Below, piece by piece: positions 61,819 to 64,000 of a stretch of DNA of 64,000 nucleotides. Numbering within the stretch: position 1 is the first letter of the stretch; each line of letters begins with the position of its first letter. Source of the stretch: Pseudomonas reinekei. GTDB taxonomy: Bacteria > Pseudomonadota > Gammaproteobacteria > Pseudomonadales > Pseudomonadaceae. A program made the position numbers and the translations under genes. The notes below the pieces were generated by a model. That model was not told the origin of the DNA. It worked only from the letters and a program-made list of their open reading frames with translations, and made no database searches. The stretch covers positions 23,523 through 87,522 of the forward strand of contig NZ_MSTQ01000022.1 of assembly GCF_001945365.1 (NCBI RefSeq), given 5' to 3'.

Positions 61819-62274
61819 TCAGTAGCGCTGATATTTTGAACCGAACTCGGCACGGTTTTCGGCAACGATCACGCCGCCGAGCAGCGCGTTGTGAGGGATC
61901 GAAGCCACTCGCTCACGCAGTTCTCGCAAACGATCGGCACCACCTTCGGCGACACGGTTCTGGATCAGGCGGTCAGAGCCACCTTCGGCGACGCGGTTCT
62001 GGATCAGGCGGTCAGAGCCACCTTCAACCACGCGATTTTGTTGCAACCGGTCAGAGCCACCTTCGGCGACGCGGTTCTGGATCAGGCGGTCAGAGCCACC
62101 TTCAACCACGCGATTTTGTTGCAACCGGTCTGAACCACCCTCTGCCAGCAGCGACTGAATCTGGCTGTTTGACACGGTGTTCGAGGTGTTGGCCGATGCC
62201 AGGCTGGACAAGCCAAGACCGCCCACCAAGGCGAGACCGAGTGCCAGGGACGAAACTTTCGAGAAGTTGAACAT
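61819..62274 (-). CDS. Secreted repeat protein (phage-infection-protein-like)
   Basis: 151 residues. Signal peptide (residues 1-28, ending ASANT), then five or six tandem 13-residue units of the form EGGSDRL(I/Q)QNRV(V/A), the last diverged as EGGADRLRELRERVA, then a tail ending IVAENRAEFGSKYQRY. Similar Pseudomonas proteins are annotated as phage infection protein, although I cannot verify any function. At the DNA level the units are 39-bp tandem repeats (about 61920-62160). AGAATTACCC precedes the start at 62274. Downstream of the OmpR-type regulator in the same direction. Confidence 0.8.
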   Translation of the reverse strand: MFNFSKVSSLALGLALVGGLGLSSLASANTSNTVSNSQIQSLLAEGGSDRLQQNRVVEGGSDRLIQNRVAEGGSDRLQQNRVVEGGSDRLIQNRVAEGGSDRLIQNRVAEGGADRLRELRERVASIPHNALLGGVIVAENRAEFGSKYQRY

Positions 62275-62444
62275 GGGTAATTCTCCGTGCGCTTAAGTGT
62301 GAGGGGTCAGTAGCTCGTGCTAGCTGGTGTTCACAGTTAAACGCCGGGGTGTATCGCTGATGTGTGCCTGAAACGCTCGAAATCGGCGTTTAGGTATCCG
62401 GGGGAGGATTTTATACAGACGGATACAAAACCCTCGGTAAATGC

Positions 62445-63185
62445 TTATACCTGGGTATCGAGCATTTCCACCGGATAGGAAAAAACGTAGCCCTCGCTGC
62501 GCACGGTCTTGATGTAGGTCGACTCCCGCGAGTCATCCTTGAGTCGTTGGCGCAGGCGGCTGACCAGCAAGTCGATGGACCGGTCGAACAGGTCGGCATC
62601 GCGGCCTTGGGTCAGGTTGAGCAATTGATCACGGCTGAGCACCCGTTGCGGGTGATCGAGGAATACCCGCAGCAGCCGGTATTCGGCGCCGCTGAGGGCG
62701 ACCAGGGTGTCGTCTTCGTCCAGCAAGTGGCGCGCGGTGGTGTCCAGGCGCCAGCGGCCGAAACTGAGCAGGCGGCCGCTTTCGGTGATCAGCAGGTTCG
62801 GTGGCAGCATCCGGGTGCGGCGCAACACGGCGTTGATCCGCGCCAGCAGTTCGCGGGCGGCGAAGGGTTTGGTCAGGTAGTCGTCGGCGCCCATTTCCAG
62901 GCCGAGGATGCGGTCGGTTTCGTCGTTGCGCGCGGTGAGCATCAGGATGGGCGTGGCTTTGTGTTTGCCTGAGCGCAGTTCGCGGCACAGGACCAGGCCG
63001 TCATCGCCGGGGAGCATGATGTCGAGGACGATCAGGTCGACCTGGCTGGTTTCGAGGAAGCTGCGCATGTGCCGGCCGTCGGGGACCATGGTGGTGCGCA
63101 GACCGTTCTTTTTGAGGTAGTTGCCGACCAGTTCGCGAATTTCACGATCGTCGTCGACGATCAGGATATGGTTGGTGTGGTCCAT
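62445..63185 (-). CDS. OmpR-family response regulator
   Basis: 246 residues. Receiver: acidic pocket DDD (residues 11-13), phosphoacceptor Asp in LIVLDIMLPGDDG, Thr in LMLTARND, Lys in TKPFAAREL. Output: winged helix with VALSGAEYRLLRVFLDHPQR and DRSIDLLVSRLRQRLKDD. No histidine kinase is within the window; its partner may lie elsewhere. It probably controls the repeat protein gene 170 bases downstream in the same direction, but no data show it. Confidence 0.9.
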   Translation of the reverse strand: MDHTNHILIVDDDREIRELVGNYLKKNGLRTTMVPDGRHMRSFLETSQVDLIVLDIMLPGDDGLVLCRELRSGKHKATPILMLTARNDETDRILGLEMGADDYLTKPFAARELLARINAVLRRTRMLPPNLLITESGRLLSFGRWRLDTTARHLLDEDDTLVALSGAEYRLLRVFLDHPQRVLSRDQLLNLTQGRDADLFDRSIDLLVSRLRQRLKDDSRESTYIKTVRSEGYVFSYPVEMLDTQV

Positions 63186-63302
63186 GGGGTGATCCTTTTG
63201 TTATTCGCGGTTTGGGGCATTCTAGAGGAGCGGCGGCGATTGTGGTTGTCGGATTTTTTGGGCTTGGCGGCCTTGTAGCCGACCATGCTTTGGGTGGGTT
63301 GC

Positions 63303-63547
63303 GTACATATCCGTTTCTGCGGTAACGGCTGCTTAGGGTTCCGCTCTTACAGCGGGTCACTTTGGAAAAGCCCCAAAGTAACCAAAGGGCCCTTGCCCCT
63401 TTCGTTTGGTGCCTCGCCTGGGCTCGGCATGCCCGCGCTCCGGTCCTGCTCCGTGGGCCCGCCGCCATCGGCCATCCATGGCCGGGGGCGGCTAACCCGG
63501 CATCCATGCCGGGTTGCCCACTGCGCAGCACCTGCGCTCGGCCTCAC
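63303..63547. repeat. 245-bp duplication, left copy
   Basis: Starts GTACATATCCGTTTCTGCGG and ends CGCTCGGCCTCA. It recurs at 63756-64000 with three substitutions. Each copy contains CACTTTGGAAAAGCCCCAAA and GGCATCCATGCCGGG, the second a palindrome. A frame opposite to + (around 63347-63547) is open but has no sign of being a gene; it recurs in the second copy. Confidence 0.85.
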
Positions 63548-63590
63548 GAGGGGGCAGGTGAATCAAAAGCCAAATCAAATGCGAGGCGGC

Positions 63591-63728
63591 CTGACAGCCG
63601 ACCTGGCTGTTGTGGCCACACCCGATTTCCGTGGGAGCTGGCCTGCCAGCGATGACGGCCTGACAGGCGACCTTGATGTTGCGGTCGTACCCGATTCTTG
63701 TGGGAGCTGGCCTGCCAGCGATGGCGGC
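63591..63728. repeat. 69-bp tandem repeats with a REP core
   Basis: Two units of 69 bases (63591-63659 and 63660-63728) share CTGACAGSCGACC, CCCGATT and GTGGGAGCTGGCCTGCCAGC, the last being a REP-like palindrome. A partial third unit follows at 63729. It lies between the two 245-bp copies. Confidence 0.8.
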
Positions 63729-63755
63729 CTGACTGTCAGCCTTGCATTTGCTGGT

Positions 63756-64000
63756 GTACATATCCGTTTCTGCGGTAACGGCTGCTTAGGGTTCCGCTCT
63801 TACAGCGGGTCACTTTGGAAAAGCCCCAAAGTAACCAAAGGGCTCTTGCCCCTTTCGTTCGGTGCCTCGCCTAGGCTCGGCATGCCCGCGCTCCGGTCCT
63901 GCTCCGTGGGCCCGCCGCCATCGGCCATCCATGGCCGGGGGCGGCTAACCCGGCATCCATGCCGGGTTGCCCACTGCGCAGCACCTGCGCTCGGCCTCAC
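63756..64000. repeat. 245-bp duplication, right copy (may continue)
   Basis: Second copy of 63303-63547, cut by the window edge, so the real repeat may be longer than 245 bp. Confidence 0.85.

Noticed and set aside
63347..63547. 66-codon frame repeated in both 245-bp copies
   Set aside because: Arg- and Pro-rich, no ribosome-binding site, follows the repeat rather than a gene; kept only as part of the repeat.

Overview
The window reads as a chromosomal stretch of a Pseudomonas of the fluorescens group. The grounds are high-GC coding sequence, dense REP palindromes of the GTGGGAGCGAGC...GCTCGCTCCCAC type, and Pseudomonas-typical families (DUF2388, DUF2789, DUF6124, a fused MnhA/B antiporter subunit, many LysR regulators). 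I see no rRNA, tRNA, CRISPR array, integrase or transposase gene.

Layout. 0.1-5.5 kb: YceI-like secreted protein, DUF2235 hydrolase, large multicopper oxidase. 5.8-10.6 kb: LysR regulator and a three-gene periplasmic aldehyde oxidoreductase operon like PaoABC. 10.8-15 kb: GNAT enzyme, a structured intergenic RNA candidate, rRNA-type methyltransferase, a cytochrome b / Tat-exported molybdoenzyme pair, and an MXKDX repeat protein. 15-20 kb: an operon with a formaldehyde-activating-enzyme homologue (Fae), an aldo/keto reductase, a semialdehyde dehydrogenase and an MFS transporter. 20-29.2 kb: a second catabolic cluster (two LysR regulators, porin, aldehyde dehydrogenase, MFS transporter, enolase-superfamily dehydratase, GMC oxidoreductase). 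29.3-35.6 kb: regulators and small enzymes (response regulator, HAD phosphatase, two GlxA-type regulators, SDR, DinB).

35.6-38 kb is the accessory spot. It holds two long-armed inverted-repeat elements, two 153-bp near-identical direct repeats, a DUF6124 gene, and between them a complete gene for a SpvC/OspF/HopAI1-type phosphothreonine lyase. That family is made of type III secretion effectors that irreversibly inactivate host MAP kinases. All seven active-site residues known from SpvC are present at a constant one-residue offset. No secretion genes are nearby.

38-51.6 kb: an AKR/SDR/SRPBCC operon with divergent LysR, a two-component system, membrane proteins including one of 24 residues, a two-cysteine DksA-like protein, a chemoreceptor with a C-terminal extra domain, several small conserved hypotheticals, and a glycine-betaine-type binding protein. 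51.8-57.8 kb: complete Mrp-type Na+/H+ antiporter operon (mnhA/B-C-D-E-F-G). 58-63.2 kb: DMT exporter divergent from an XRE-cupin regulator, a probable ABC-ATPase remnant, an FAD/NAD(P)-binding protein, two secreted proteins sharing an identical-type C-terminal tail, and an OmpR-type regulator. The right edge is a 245-bp duplication around 69-bp tandem repeats.

Start codons were chosen from Shine-Dalgarno position and family length; all functions are from motif reading without database searches.
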